Below, one piece after another: positions 10,526 through 20,904 of a stretch of 64,000 nt of DNA. Under the pieces are notes generated by a model. That model made no database searches. It had not been told where the DNA came from and saw only the letters and a list, made by a program, of their open reading frames with translations. Made by a program: the position numbers and the translations under genes. Position 1 is the first letter of the stretch. Every line of letters starts with the position of its first letter. Origin of the DNA: Nephrocerus scutellatus (Eukaryota; Arthropoda; Insecta; Diptera; Pipunculidae); contig OX352763.1 of the NCBI GenBank assembly GCA_947095585.1, forward strand, positions 44,628,010-44,692,009. Reading direction: 5' to 3'.

Positions 10526-10900
10526 TACAAATGCCATATTTGTATGAATTTTTCAGAATTTTAAATATTACCGTCCTGAAATGTTGCACCACCTGTTTGG
10601 TATTTAAAGAAGAAAACCAAAACCATCATATTTTGGAAGATGACGGACACTTTGGTCAGGGAGCCCCAATACATTTTTTTCCAAAATATTTCATGTTTTT
10701 ACTAATCTTCTAAAATCTAAATCACATCCATCGTGCTCTCATTGGGTGCAGTGTTTGAACAGTTAAGCGCGATAACGCTTACTGACACTAGCTAGTTTTG
10801 TTACACTAGCGTGTAGTGAGGTGCTCTAGAATCACTGTATGTGCTGGTAATGAAGCTTTAGCCTATAAACATATGGTGTAGTGAGTTTTGCATATTTAGA
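10526..10900. other. Unassigned stretch
   Basis: No gene recognised. AGTTAAGCGCGATAACGCTTA (about 10760) is imperfectly palindromic, and GACACTAGCTAGTTTTGTTACACTAGCGTG follows it. It may be a small inverted-repeat element, without further support. Confidence 0.3.
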
Positions 10901-10919
10901 CATTTTACCAGATCTTGTC

Positions 10920-11246
10920 TAAGGAGAAAAAAACACAACCCATAAAAATTTAAATATTTCAGGTAAATTCTCAATAGGAGATACATATGTGTGCAAAGTT
11001 TGATTCGGGTTAATTTGGGAAAAATTAATATTAGAGCCCCCTTCACTTCAACATTTTTTCAAAAACTGTTCTCTTCGGAGATACGCAGTCCGATCTCTCT
11101 GAAATTTTAATAGATTGTCACCATAGTACTGTCACCGAAAATATACGTGTGTGCAAAATTTCAATAAAATCCGGCTTTGGGAAGTGGGTTTAAAATTGAT
11201 CAGAAAATCAGACCAGCCAGCCAAGTTAATATAGAGAATTTAAAAA
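10920..11246 (+). repeat. CATGTG modular repeat family, complete short copy
   Basis: Left end: AACCCATAAAAATTTAAATATTTCAGGTAAATTCTC, then AGGAGATACATATGTGTGC. Right end: CAGACCAGCCAGCCAAGTTAATATAGAGAATTTAAA. Between them are GAGCCCCCTTCACTTC and TTTTAATAGATTGTCACC, as in the long copy at 24.7-26.1 kb, but without the internal tandem array. Its length of about 320 bp defines the minimal form. Confidence 0.8.
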
Positions 11247-11249
11247 CTT

Positions 11250-11760
11250 TCAAGACGAACTCTCTTTTCAGCCGTTGTGAAATCTTGCACTTTTTGAATC
11301 TTGAAGGGCTTCAATTAAAGATTATTTATCAGTATCCGTCAGTTTCTTGCAAGTTTTTGCGCATTTTGTCGTGGATTTCGCTTAATTCGTGAAACACCTT
11401 ATTCACAATCAAATGCTGAAGATGTTTGACAATAGCCCGCTGTGACTTTCAAGCAAAAACCGGTCCAATCACTCAGTTACGATTCCATTTTGGAATCGTC
11501 TTTTTAATAACGTATATCGAGATGCTTCCGTAGGCTTCTAAACAACATAACAGAGTATCGTTTGTCAATCAGCCGTTTGACAGATGCAGCAGCATGAAGT
11601 TGTAACACTTCGATCGCTGGACCCTGTATACACCTTGTACAGGAAATAACGGATTCCATGAGTAACACGAATTGCAAAACAAGGTCTAACAAACCAACTA
11701 TATATGGTATACCCACAATTTATATATTTCGTCGGTTGTTAGAAGATAAAGTTTGCTGGT
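11250..11760. other. Unassigned stretch
   Basis: No gene recognised and no repeat shared with the rest of the window. Confidence 0.35.
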
Positions 11761-11884
11761 TGTTTGTTTTGGTTAAGGGGTTTGTTGTTTTCTTTTTGGT
11801 TTTTAAGCCGCTTTCATCTAGTGGTTAAACAAAATACAGCCGCTCCTTGCTGTCGGCGACACGATTGACGTGAATAGGGATCAC

Positions 11885-11945
11885 CGACAAACCGACCGAC
11901 CGACCGACTGACCAACCAACCACCCACCCACCGATTGTCAAAACA
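11885..11945. repeat. Short ACCG/ACCA/CCCA microsatellite
   Basis: ACAAACCGACCGACCGACCGACTGACCAACCAACCACCCACCCACCG is a run of four-base units that drift from ACCG to ACCA to CCCA. It lies in the least mobile-element-rich block of the left half. Confidence 0.85.
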
Positions 11946-12227
11946 CTGCCTGTCGATCTTGGCACATCCACCATCGTAATCATATTCAGTTCTTAAGCTG
12001 GTATATTGTTTTTTGTTGTTGTTATTTTTTTTTTCACTCATTTTATGTTTTTTGCTTTTTGTTCGCTTGTCGTTTGGGGTTCTGCTTTTTGTTTTTATCT
12101 CTCTGGTCGTATTTTTTTCATATGCGCTTCAACTTCGCGTTATGCGTCAACCTCGTAGCGTAACAGCTTAGCTGTATTTTGTCGTATCCATTTTTCGCTT
12201 TTAACAAAAATGTAAACCTTAAGACCC

Positions 12228-12270
12228 AGTTTCAACCAGTCGTGTTTAAATCGAGTTAGTGGACACAAGT
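12228..12270 (+). promoter_or_regulatory. Candidate TATA-less promoter (Inr plus DPE)
   Basis: TTCAACC could be an initiator with +1 at A12234. GGACA begins at 12261, exactly +28, matching the fly downstream promoter element (RGWYV). The surrounding 12.1-12.7 kb is not repeated elsewhere in the window and is less AT-rich than its neighbours, as a 5' untranslated exon might be. The only plus-strand host gene in the window starts its visible leader exon at 44878, so a very long first intron would be needed to link them. Such short motifs occur by chance. Confidence 0.2.
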
Positions 12271-12699
12271 CCAATTTCAATGAAGCCAAGCCCCAGTTAG
12301 TCTGCATCGGTCCAGACATTGCGACGCATTACGATCGGAATTCGAATTATGCGGTTACAACATTTCGGTTAAAATATTAAATAGTAAAAAGCAAGATTTT
12401 ACAGTGTCGTGCGCTGTTTATTAGTCGTTTATTCACTCAAAAATTTCATGTTTAGGATTTGCGGAAATCATTTATTTTTTAAACAATTATTTTTCTCACG
12501 CAGTTACAGTTTTTTGGTATGTGTGACGGCGTGATCATTATATTAGTGAATTGAGGAAAATCAAAAAAAAATATTACAAAAAAATCAAACGCAGTTAAAA
12601 GTCAACACGAATTCGTTGAACCTCCGAGACCACAAGTGATAATTTAGTTGTTTATCGCAAGCTTTCAACAGCAATTAAATAACTTTATATAACATCATC

Positions 12700-13320
12700 T
12701 AGCACGTAGCAGTTTGATTGGGGTAATTATGAATGGGTCTAAAAAACTTGCTTAATTCTTAGTTTAACAATAGGGCGATTTAACTTTTTTAAGTTGTTTA
12801 AAAAGTTGTTAAGTATGATTTGAGTCATCAGCATACTACGTACATTGTTATTGCATATATGCTTTTTGATGACTTAAAACGAACCTTTTCAACAGCTTAC
12901 CAATCACTTTATATCCAGATAGCACCTTTGCAAGGTTACCCTATGTCTGAAACAGTGAGGTTTGTCATTTTTATGAATTTTAAATAAAATGAGATTAATA
13001 ATTTTTTAATAGAAATAATACTGACTAACAGTAAAAAACTGCAAATCAAAGGAAAATTATCACAAGCTAGGTATCTATATAAACTGTTGACATGTTTTTA
13101 AATAACTGTTAAATGGTACAGATCAACCGTTAATTACAAATTCAAATTGTTCCCGAAAAATATTTCATATCCTAGTCCAAAGGTATCAGGGATTATATTA
13201 TTATACAAGCTCCCCATTGCTACCCGTACATCAAGTGAGCACTGTCGCGTTCAACCACTACAAACGATGATAGCCCTCGGGCTCTCATTCTAGAGTCTAA
13301 CACAAATAGTAGAGATCGAT
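12700..13320. other. Unassigned stretch before the LINE
   Basis: No gene recognised. The 5' end of the LINE that follows cannot be placed exactly; recognisable coding similarity begins at about 13330. Confidence 0.35.
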
Positions 13321-13329
13321 CAGGTGAAT

Positions 13330-16051
13330 CCGCAGAACTATTTTCAGATACCAATCTTCTAACACAACTCGTCGATAAGCCAACTAGATATCCCGATACA
13401 ACTGGTCAATCGCCTTACCTATTAGATTTATTTCTAACTTCTATGCCAAATATTCAATTGATTTACCTGCTCCATTGGGTCTTTCCGACCACGCTCTGGT
13501 ATTAGCCAAATTTTCAATAACCCCAACCCTTTTAGAGTCAACAAGTAAAAGGCTACTCTGGCACTTCAAAAATGCTAACTGGGAGCTCCTGAGTCAATTT
13601 TTTAGCTCATTTGATTGGTCAACCTGCTTTTCAATAATATGCTGATGAAGCATCTCAACTGATCACGTCAACCATTCTGCTAGGAATGAAAAATTTCATT
13701 CCTTCCTCCTTTAAGAAAAGCAATATTCGTAAGAATAAGTGGTTTAATGATAACTGCAGGTCAGCAGTCGCGAGAATAAAATCTGCCCATTTGGACTACG
13801 TTAATTGCCCATCCGTAGAAAACCTTGTTAAGTTTAGAATAGCCAGAAATAGAGCTAACGCTATAATTAACAGGTCCAAAATAATAAATGACCAAAAGAT
13901 TCGAGATAGCATGCGGAAAATTTTAGATTCTGATTCAAACATTAAAAGCTTTTAGTCATTTGCAGCAATGGTTAAAAGAAACTTTGCAGAAAAGACTTCT
14001 TCTGTTCCTACTTTATTCCATAATGGTATTCAGTATAAAACTGATATTCAGAAAACAAATCTCTTAGCTTCGCATTTTGCTAGTGCATCAACCCTTCCAT
14101 TTTCTAACCAAAGTCCACCAACTCTCCCGAATGTAGGCCCAGGTATGTCTTCAATTTATTTCCGTCATCGGGTTGTTTCCAAAATTCTTAAAGAACTTGA
14201 CCCCAATAAAGCAACTGGACCCGACGGTATTTCACCATTATTATTGAAAATATGTCATCATACTTTGGCAAAACCGCTTAGCAAATTGTTTTATCTCTCA
14301 ATGAAGACAGGTGTTTTTCCGTCAATTTGGAAAATAGCTAATATTCAACCCGTCCCGAAAAAAGGTGATAAATCTGCACCTACTAACTACCGCCCTGCCT
14401 ATTGCTCTGTTGTCAGTTTTATCAAAAGTAATGGAATCTATCATTAATTTCAAACTAATGAGCTATCTGGATTCGAATACTCTTTTATCCGATGTTCAGT
14501 ATGGTTTTCGAAAAAATCGATCTTCAGGTGAACTAATGACGTGCATGACTCATTGTTGGGAGCGAAGCATTGAAAATCTAGGCAAATCAAGCGTTGTGTC
14601 CTTGGATATTTCTAAGGCTTTTGATAGAGTTTGGCATATTTGTCTTATTAATAAGATTCGTGCGCTCAACTTACACCCCTCTCTCATTACATGGATTGAG
14701 GACTATTTATGGAACCGCAAAATAAAAGTGGTATTGAATGGTTTTTCCTCTTCTTCGCATGAGATCAATGCTGGCGTTCCTCAAGGGTCATCCTTATCGC
14801 CAACATTATTCTTAATATATATCAATGACTTGTTGTCTTCTACAACATGTGATATCCACTCATTTGCTGATGATACGACGTTATCGGCTTCCATGGAATT
14901 TGTTAGTCAAAAAGAATGCAATTCTCGCTTGATTGGTTCGCGTGAATTACTGAATTCGACTATTCTGTAGAACATTCAAGTCATTCTTGATTGGCGCAGA
15001 TCTAATAGGGTGAAATTTAACCCAAATAAATTCCAGGCTTGTCTTTTTTCTCAAAAGGCAATTCAACATTACGTAGCACCAGTAAATAATGGTGCCACTA
15101 TTGCGAGATCAGTTTCACTTAAGATGTTAAGTTTGAAAATTTCTAGTGAACTTTCCTGGAAGGAACATATTTATGAAATCTCAAAAAGAGCGAGCCAATG
15201 CTTGGGCTTTATAAGAAGTTGTCATTTTTACTTCAGCCCCTCTGAAGTATTAAGATTATATAAATCTTATGTTATACCAATTTTAGAATTTAATTCATTT
15301 GTGTGGGGTGGGGCTCCAAGATCGCATTTGGTTCATCTTGATGGTGTTCAGAATAGAGTTATCCGTTTGATAAACGATGTAACCATTACTTCATCTCTTG
15401 ATTCTTTGGAGCATAGACGTAATGTTGGAGCTTTATCTGTTTTCTACAAATTTTACAACGGTAGATGTTCTTCAGAAACCCGTTCTCTATTCCCAGGACT
15501 TTTGTCAGCAACGTTAACACTCGGTTGAGGTCTAATCAACGTAGATTTACCTTAAAACCGTTCTCATGTAGAACCCAACACTTCAAATCGTCCCTTTATC
15601 CGAGACTGACTTCGATGTGGAATCAATTGGTCGACTCCATATTTCCCGAATCTTATAATTTACAGGCCTTCAAAATAGCTGTCAACAACTTCCTGAAGGA
15701 CGACCGTAGTGTTCATTAGAGGATACGATTATTTTATATAAAAAAATTATTATTTTTTGTATTATTTATTTTAATATTTTCTTGGTCAAGGTTTTTTGTA
15801 GTTTTCCCTGGCCATGATTCATTGATAAAAGTATTTGGACTCGCGTCGTTTTAGTTTCGTGTTCGTTTTTTCGTATTGCTTTTTTCAATGAATCAGAGAT
15901 AATTCTGAGGAAATAAATTGAAACCGGATACAAACGTGAGGAATGTATTATATTGTAAATCACATTCCTTCGAATTTTTAATTTTTGCCGTGGAAGTCAT
16001 TCAGGGTCTTTTCCCTTGGCAATGAGTAAAAAAAAAAAAAAAAAAAAAAAA
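13330..16051 (+). mobile_element. LINE (Jockey/CR1-type), 5'-truncated, with poly(A) tail
   Basis: Coding remnants run from the end of an AP-endonuclease domain to the stop at 15719. A non-coding 3' tail follows and ends in an uninterrupted A run (about 16029-16051). The A run abuts CACGCTTCAGC, an internal part of a MITE terminal repeat, so the LINE probably inserted into that MITE. I see no RNase H domain. The RT resembles the fragment at 56.8-57.3 kb closely enough to be the same family. Confidence 0.85.
13340..15719 (+). pseudogene. LINE ORF2: endonuclease end and reverse transcriptase
   Basis: The endonuclease C-terminus shows LGLSDHALVLAKF (about 13475-13515, catalytic SDH). A linker with NKWFNDNCRSAVARIKSAH follows at 13740. 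The RT runs from about 13968: KATGPDGISPLLLKI, then NIQPVPKKGDKSAPTNYRP, with a frameshift at about 14390. It continues with DVQYGFRKNRSSGELM, LDISKAFDRVWH, AGVPQGSSLSPTLFLIYINDL and SFADDTTLS (the catalytic Asp pair at about 14863-14874). A stop occurs at 14968, and a C-terminal frameshift follows at about 15480 before WNQLVDSIFPESYNLQAFK. At least four lesions make it non-functional. Confidence 0.85.
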
Positions 16052-16124
16052 ACACGCTTCAGCTTCGTCTTCGCCTGACGTTTACGAGTTCAGCCATAAA
16101 ATTTCAGTGCTTCCTAACACAATG

Positions 16125-16419
16125 GGTCTATTCTTTTATTTAACCCGAGCGAGCAGTGTACGTCAAAAATTTACACTGTGTTTTTTTTATTCACACGGGG
16201 TAATTTTACTCTGTACTCTGTGTTTTTTATTGTGAACCGAGCACGACACGGTGTATACACAGTTTCCTATTTTTTACTCTAAAGTGAATATCAGTGTAAG
16301 GCAGAGTAAGAGCGAGTGAAGTAACCCAGTGTACACACCGAATACTTTTACGCCGTGCAACATTCGCTCGGTGTACTCCGGGTAACTTTACTCGCTCGGG
16401 TTGAGTAAAAGAATAGACC
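16125..16419. mobile_element. Inner MITE N nested in the outer MITE M copy
   Basis: It starts GGTCTATTCTTTTATTTAACCCGAGCGAG and ends CTCGCTCGGGTTGAGTAAAAGAATAGACC, imperfect inverted repeats of about 29 bp. The flanks are CACAATG on the left and AAATGACG on the right; the uninterrupted copy reads CACAATGTCG, giving a probable AATG duplication. About 295 bp, with no coding frame of note. Confidence 0.75.
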
Positions 16420-16437
16420 AAATGACGCTTCGGCTTC

Positions 16438-16798
16438 ATGCCTGAAACACAAGCACGCTTCAGCTTCGGCTTCGCTTGACGTTTACGAGTTCAGCCATAC
16501 GATTTCAATGCTTCCTATCACAATGTCGCTTCGACTTCAACGTTTCGTTTGGCAATCGTAAACAAAATCGTAATGCGTAATCGTAATAATCGTAACGAAG
16601 CTACAAACGGAAGCTCTAGTTTAAAAGTGCTGAACATTTGCTTTGCCTGACAGCTCAACAGCTGTGAAAAACGACATGAAACAAAATTATTTTGCGCAGG
16701 AAAATTAGTTATATGAGAAATGTCATTCAATGCAAATTCAAAGCGGTTGCTCGTAACGCAACGAAGCCGAAGCTGAAGCGTGTTTGTGTTTCAGGCAT
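16438..16798. mobile_element. MITE family M, complete copy inserted in its own relative
   Basis: Terminal inverted repeats are TGCCTGAAACACAAGCACGC at the left and the inverse GTGTTTGTGTTTCAGGCA at the right, continuing inward as CTTCAGCTTCGGCTTCG. The left flank ends in TCA and the right flank begins with TCA, while the uninterrupted sequence has a single TCA (CTTCAACG), a 3-bp target-site duplication. The interior has repeated CGTAATCGTAA words and a GCTGAACATTTGCTTTGCCTGACAG block. Confidence 0.85.
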
Positions 16799-17249
16799 CA
16801 ACGTTTCGTTTGGCAATCGTAAAGAAAAAACGTAATGTTACGTAACGAAGCTACAAACGGAAGCTCCAGTTCAAAAGGGCTGAACATTTGCTTTGCCTGA
16901 CAGTTCAAAGCAGAGAACTGTGGCAGAACTCTCATTTGAGAAATGCCATATAGTGAAAAGTCATTCAAAGCAAATTCAAAGCGGCTGCATCGAAACGCAG
17001 CGAAGACGAAGCTGAAGCGTGTTTGTATTTCAGAAATAAAGGATTCATAAGAGCATGAAAAAATCGGTATGTATTTGCTCAAGATTTTACACACCAATTA
17101 AATTAATTGCGAGCCCGAAGGGCGAATCTAATAATCAGAGGACAAGAAAATTTTTCTAGCGTACGTGTGTCGGTTTGTGGGTTTGTCCGGTTGTATATCG
17201 CGACTTCTACCAGTCAGAATTTGATGGGACTTGTTTTAAAACAATTGGT

Positions 17250-17620
17250 AAGCACTTGGCTTGCGATGACGTGACGCGCGTCGCGTGTCGCACATCGCAT
17301 GTGGCGCGTGTGGCGTGTGTAATTTTTTTTTTAAAACTCGGCTTGCGATGACGTGACACATGTCGCGTTTCGCACATCGCGTGTAACGCGTGTGGCGCGT
17401 GTAATTTTTTTTTTAATACTTTTTTTAAAACACGGCTTGCGATGACGTGACACGTTTCGCACATCGCGTGTGGCGCGTGTAATTTTTTTTTTTAAATTCT
17501 TTTTTTCAATGTCAATTTTTTTTAAAATAAGTTATTGTTTTAAAACTTGGCTTGCGATGACGTGACGCGTATCACGCACGCACAGAATTTTTATGGGACT
17601 TATTTTAAAACAATTGTTAA
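17250..17620. repeat. GTGGCGCGTGT minisatellite array
   Basis: Four imperfect units, each starting near GGCTTGCGATGACGTGACRC, running through CGCACATCGCGTGTGGCGCGTGTAA and ending in a T run. Units are about 75-110 bp. The inverse of its core (ACACGCGCCACATG) appears in the array at 43.5-44.1 kb. A minus-strand frame rich in His and Cys is a product of the repeat. Confidence 0.8.
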
Positions 17621-17639
17621 GCGCTCAGCTTGCAATTTG

Positions 17640-18180
17640 TTTAATTTTGAGTTTTTTTTATTCATAGGGGTTAGGAGAAAAAAAATGTTTTTTTTTAAAA
17701 GATAATTCAGTCTTTAGGCTGAATTACAACTATCCATATGGCGAGCTGAGAAGCTCGCTTTACTATCTTATTTAATTAAATTTGAAGGATCTCGAAGTTG
17801 AAATTGTTTGAATTTGTGAAAAGCTATTTGAAATTTTAAATATATATACAGTAAAAATGAGGAAAAAAATCGTTAACCAAACGATTTATCTTCTTCCATT
17901 TAATTTGAAATCACAATGACTTTAAATGTTTTATTTACATTTCGATTTCGATTCTAATGTCATAGTAATCAAAACAAAGCATTTGTTTGCTTTGATTGTT
18001 TGCTGCCGAATATATCACTATCACTATTTCGTTCATTGCATTGCTTTATGATACCCAATATGAAAAGAAAATTTAGTACGGTATCAAAAACAATTTTGTG
18101 TTGCGATTTTGAGTCACATTATTGGTCACATTATTGTGCTACATTTTTAAATTTTGGGAACTCAACCGATTGGTATGAAA
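17640..18180. other. Unassigned AT-rich stretch
   Basis: No gene recognised. The frame at 18000-18290 runs into the GGGTCTTTT tract and has no known domain. Confidence 0.35.
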
Positions 18181-18184
18181 TCCG

Positions 18185-18545
18185 GTATGTTCTTTTGAGG
18201 ATCTCTTGTGGGTTCTTGGGGGTAAGGTCTTTTTGTGTGTCTTTTGAGGGTTTTTTGATGGATTTTCTAGCGTCTTTTGAGGTTCTTTAAAGTGTCTTTT
18301 GGGGGTCTTTTCAGGGGTGGGTCTTTTGATGGTATTTTGGGACTTTTGGGACGTCTTTTGAAGATCTTTTGAAGGTTGTTTGGGGGTCCTTTTAGATCCT
18401 TTTGAAGAGTTAATTTGATTATTAATTGATTTTTGGGGGTCTTTTATGATTCTTTTCAGCGTATTTTTTGGGGGTCTTTTTTGATTCTTTTGGGGGGTTT
18501 GGGGGTCTTTTTATGGTCTTTTGGGGTCCTTTAGGATTCTTTTTG
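18185..18545 (+). repeat. G/T-rich GGGGGTCTTTT tract
   Basis: The plus strand repeats variants of GGGGGTCTTTTGA about every 15-25 bases, with many runs of three to six Gs. C is scarce, so the strand asymmetry is extreme. It may be a decayed minisatellite. G-quadruplex formation is possible but not shown. The tract ends abruptly before TTTGTTGCCCACAACATC. Confidence 0.75.
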
Positions 18546-18950
18546 TTTTTTGTTGCCCACAACATCAAATAAGTTTCACTTCAACCGCACTCTATATACG
18601 CACTGTTTTTTATTTGTTTCCTTGTCTGGCGCGTAAAATAACAAAGCTGATGGTTTTCCGACACGGAAACCGGCGACATACAATTGACGGTAGGACTTTA
18701 AGGTTAATAGCGCAAACATTCAAGGACTGCCCTTGTGATTTGTTTATTGTACATAATTGCGAATGCAAGCCGAACCGGAAACTGTAAGCGTTTAAAAACT
18801 AATTGCATGTCGGTCGGAATAATTGGGATGCGTTAACAGGTCGCAAAAGAAAGACCGTGCAAATAGATCAGCTGTCAAATCACATTTGCACACAGAGCCA
18901 ACTATTGGAATCTATTGGAATAGAAATGAAATAACGAATTTTGTTGGACA
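18546..18950. other. Unassigned stretch
   Basis: No gene or repeat recognised; a frame at 18521-18787 has no known domain. Confidence 0.35.
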
Positions 18951-18957
18951 GATCGCG

Positions 18958-19384
18958 ACGAAAATTTTACAAACATATGTTTAAAAATTTGAAGAAAATC
19001 GGGCTCATTTTTAAAAAATTTATACGGGCACCCCTTGGGCCTCAGAGCCCATCCGTTTAAAGAATTTCATAAAAGTTTTGTCCATCGGAGATACACATGT
19101 GTATAAATTTTTATCAAAATCGGGTTAATTTTTATTTTAAATTTGTATGATGTCACACGACCTCAGGGCCCGGCGTCTGTAAAATTTTTACAATAAGTGT
19201 TGTCCATCGGAGATACACACGTGTATAAAATATTTGAAGAAAGTCGGGTTAATTTTTTTTTAAAAAATTTCAAAAAAATCGGGCTTCAATGGAAAGTGGA
19301 TTAAAAATTTATCAGAAAATCTGACCAGGCAGCCAACCATCCAGCCAGCTACGGGCACGCGAAGTTAATATAGAGAATTTAAAT
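18958..19384 (+). repeat. CATGTG modular repeat family, copy with two to three core units
   Basis: Units carry CCATCGGAGATACACATGTG (about 19081) and ATCGGAGATACACACGTG (about 19206). The right end is CAGCCAGCTACGGGCACGCG followed by AAGTTAATATAGAGAATTTAAA. The left terminus is missing. Confidence 0.8.
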
Positions 19385-19509
19385 AAAACAAAAACCAGAT
19401 AAAACCGTTGGTCACTGGCGTGATGCATCTGGCTAACTGTAAATACTCGTATTTGATATTTTGTGTGCGGTTACTGTCTCTGCTTCGGTACTCGTATGGG
19501 GCGATTATT

Positions 19510-19595
19510 GTTGAGAAGCAGTGTCTTTTGTTGATTAGGCAGTGTCTTTGATTAAGCAGTGTCTTTTTTTGAGTAAGCAGTGTCTTTGGTCTTAA
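19510..19595 (+). repeat. Short tandem repeat, GCAGTGTCTTT units
   Basis: Four units of about 20 bp read GCAGTGTCTTT followed by TGATTA/TGAGTAA-like spacers. Confidence 0.8.
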
Positions 19596-19879
19596 TGATG
19601 GCAGAGTTTTCAGGTGTGGAGTACGTTGATATCCATTTTTTTTACGGATTTTGAGATGGTAATGCATCACGAGCTCGCAATGAATATCAACGCAGATTCC
19701 CAACGAGTCGCATTCCTGACGCAAGAGTATTTACAAATATTCATAGAAGACTTCGAGATACCGTAACAAAATCAAATACGCGGGTGGAGCCACATTCAGT
19801 CTCAAGAAATCACTTGGATGTCGATGAAGAAATAGTAATGTAACAGCAACTCCATCTATCAGGATAAGGAGGCTTGCTT

Positions 19880-20530
19880 CACAATTGAACGTCTCTTGCT
19901 ACCGAATTCATCAAGTATTGCACAAGGAGCATCTTCATCCATACCATATTACACCCGTTCAAGAACTTATACAAATTGACCACCATAAAAGATTTGAGTT
20001 TTGTAATTGGTTGATTGAAAGGAATTTTGACAATGATAGTTTTGTGAAACGTATTGTATGGACGCATGAATCTCAATTCACAAGAGATGACATAACAAAA
20101 ATTCACAATATACACACGTGGGCTGCTGAAAATCCTCATTCCACAAAACAAACATCATTTCATCACCGCTTCAGTGTAAACGTATGGGCTGGTGTAATTG
20201 GCGATAATTTAATTGGACCCTTCATATTACCATCGACATTAAAAAGTGAACGTTATTTACAATTTTTACAAAATGATTTATCACTCCTCCTTGATGATGT
20301 TTCTGTTTTAAGTAGATTCTTGCACACATACCAACATGATGGTGCGCCTAGTCAGTACGGTATAAATGTTAAGAATTAGTTAAATGAAAATTATCCAAAT
20401 AATTGGATTGGAAAAAATGGTCCAATTCATTGGCCTGCAAGATCCGCAGATCTAACAGTATTAGATTTTTATGTATGGGGAACGATGAAGGCGCTTGTAT
20501 ACTCCAAAGAAAGTGATACAAAAGAGGAAC
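19880..20530 (+). pseudogene. IS630/Tc1-mariner-type transposase (DUF4817-associated type), disabled
   Basis: The long frame reads VSCYRIHQVLHKEHLHPYHITPVQEL, then HHKRFEFCNWLIERN, ENPHSTKQTSFHHRFSVNVWAGVIGDNLIGPFILP and RYLQFLQNDLSLLLDDV. This arrangement is seen in insect transposases often annotated with DUF4817. The first catalytic position reads WTHESQFTRD, with His where Asp is expected. The second is QHDGAPSQYG. The last (ARSADLTVLDFYVWG, about 20435-20480) is past an in-frame stop at 20377. Degraded N-terminal sequence probably extends up to about 19680. Confidence 0.8.
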
Positions 20531-20532
20531 TT

Positions 20533-20904
20533 ATACAACGAATACACACAGCGCACACATACACACTCCCCGATAAATATTTTGGAAGTTACAGGTTAAT
20601 ATTTGTGTGTATTTTTTCTGAACAACATTTTTTAAACACCCTGCATCTCAAAGGATATACAACGAATACACACAGCACACACATACACACTCCCCGATAA
20701 ATATTTTGGAAGTTACAGGTTAATATTTGTGTGTATTTTTTCTGAACAACATTTTTTAAACACCCTGCATCTCAAAGGATATACAACGAATACACACAGC
20801 ACACACATACACACTCCCCGATAAATATTTTGGAAGTTACAGGTTAATATTTGTGTGTATTTTTTCTGAACAACATTTTTTAAACACCCTGCATCTCAAA
20901 GGAT
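20533..20904 (+). repeat. Three tandem 124-bp units from the transposon 3' end
   Basis: Units begin at about 20533, 20657 and 20781 with ATACAACGAATACACACAGC and end with AAACACCCTGCATCTCAAAGG. They differ by very few bases (GCGCAC versus GCACAC in the first), implying recent duplication. The first unit is continuous with the transposase frame, and AAACACCCTG resembles a Tc1/mariner-type terminus. Confidence 0.95.

Larger units (their letters stand above)
16052..17034. mobile_element. MITE family M, outer copy split by two nested insertions
   Basis: The left half (16052-16124, 16420-16437) begins CACGCTTCAGCTTCGTCTTCG. The right half (16799-17034) ends GAAGCTGAAGCGTGTTTGTATTTCAG. Joined without the insertions at 16125-16419 and 16438-16798, it matches the complete copy between them. 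The left terminus is replaced by the poly(A) tail of the upstream LINE. No coding capacity. Confidence 0.8.

Noticed and set aside
17250..17620. CRISPR-like array
   Set aside because: Units are contiguous minisatellite repeats of irregular length with T runs, not short constant repeats with unique spacers, and the genome is eukaryotic.
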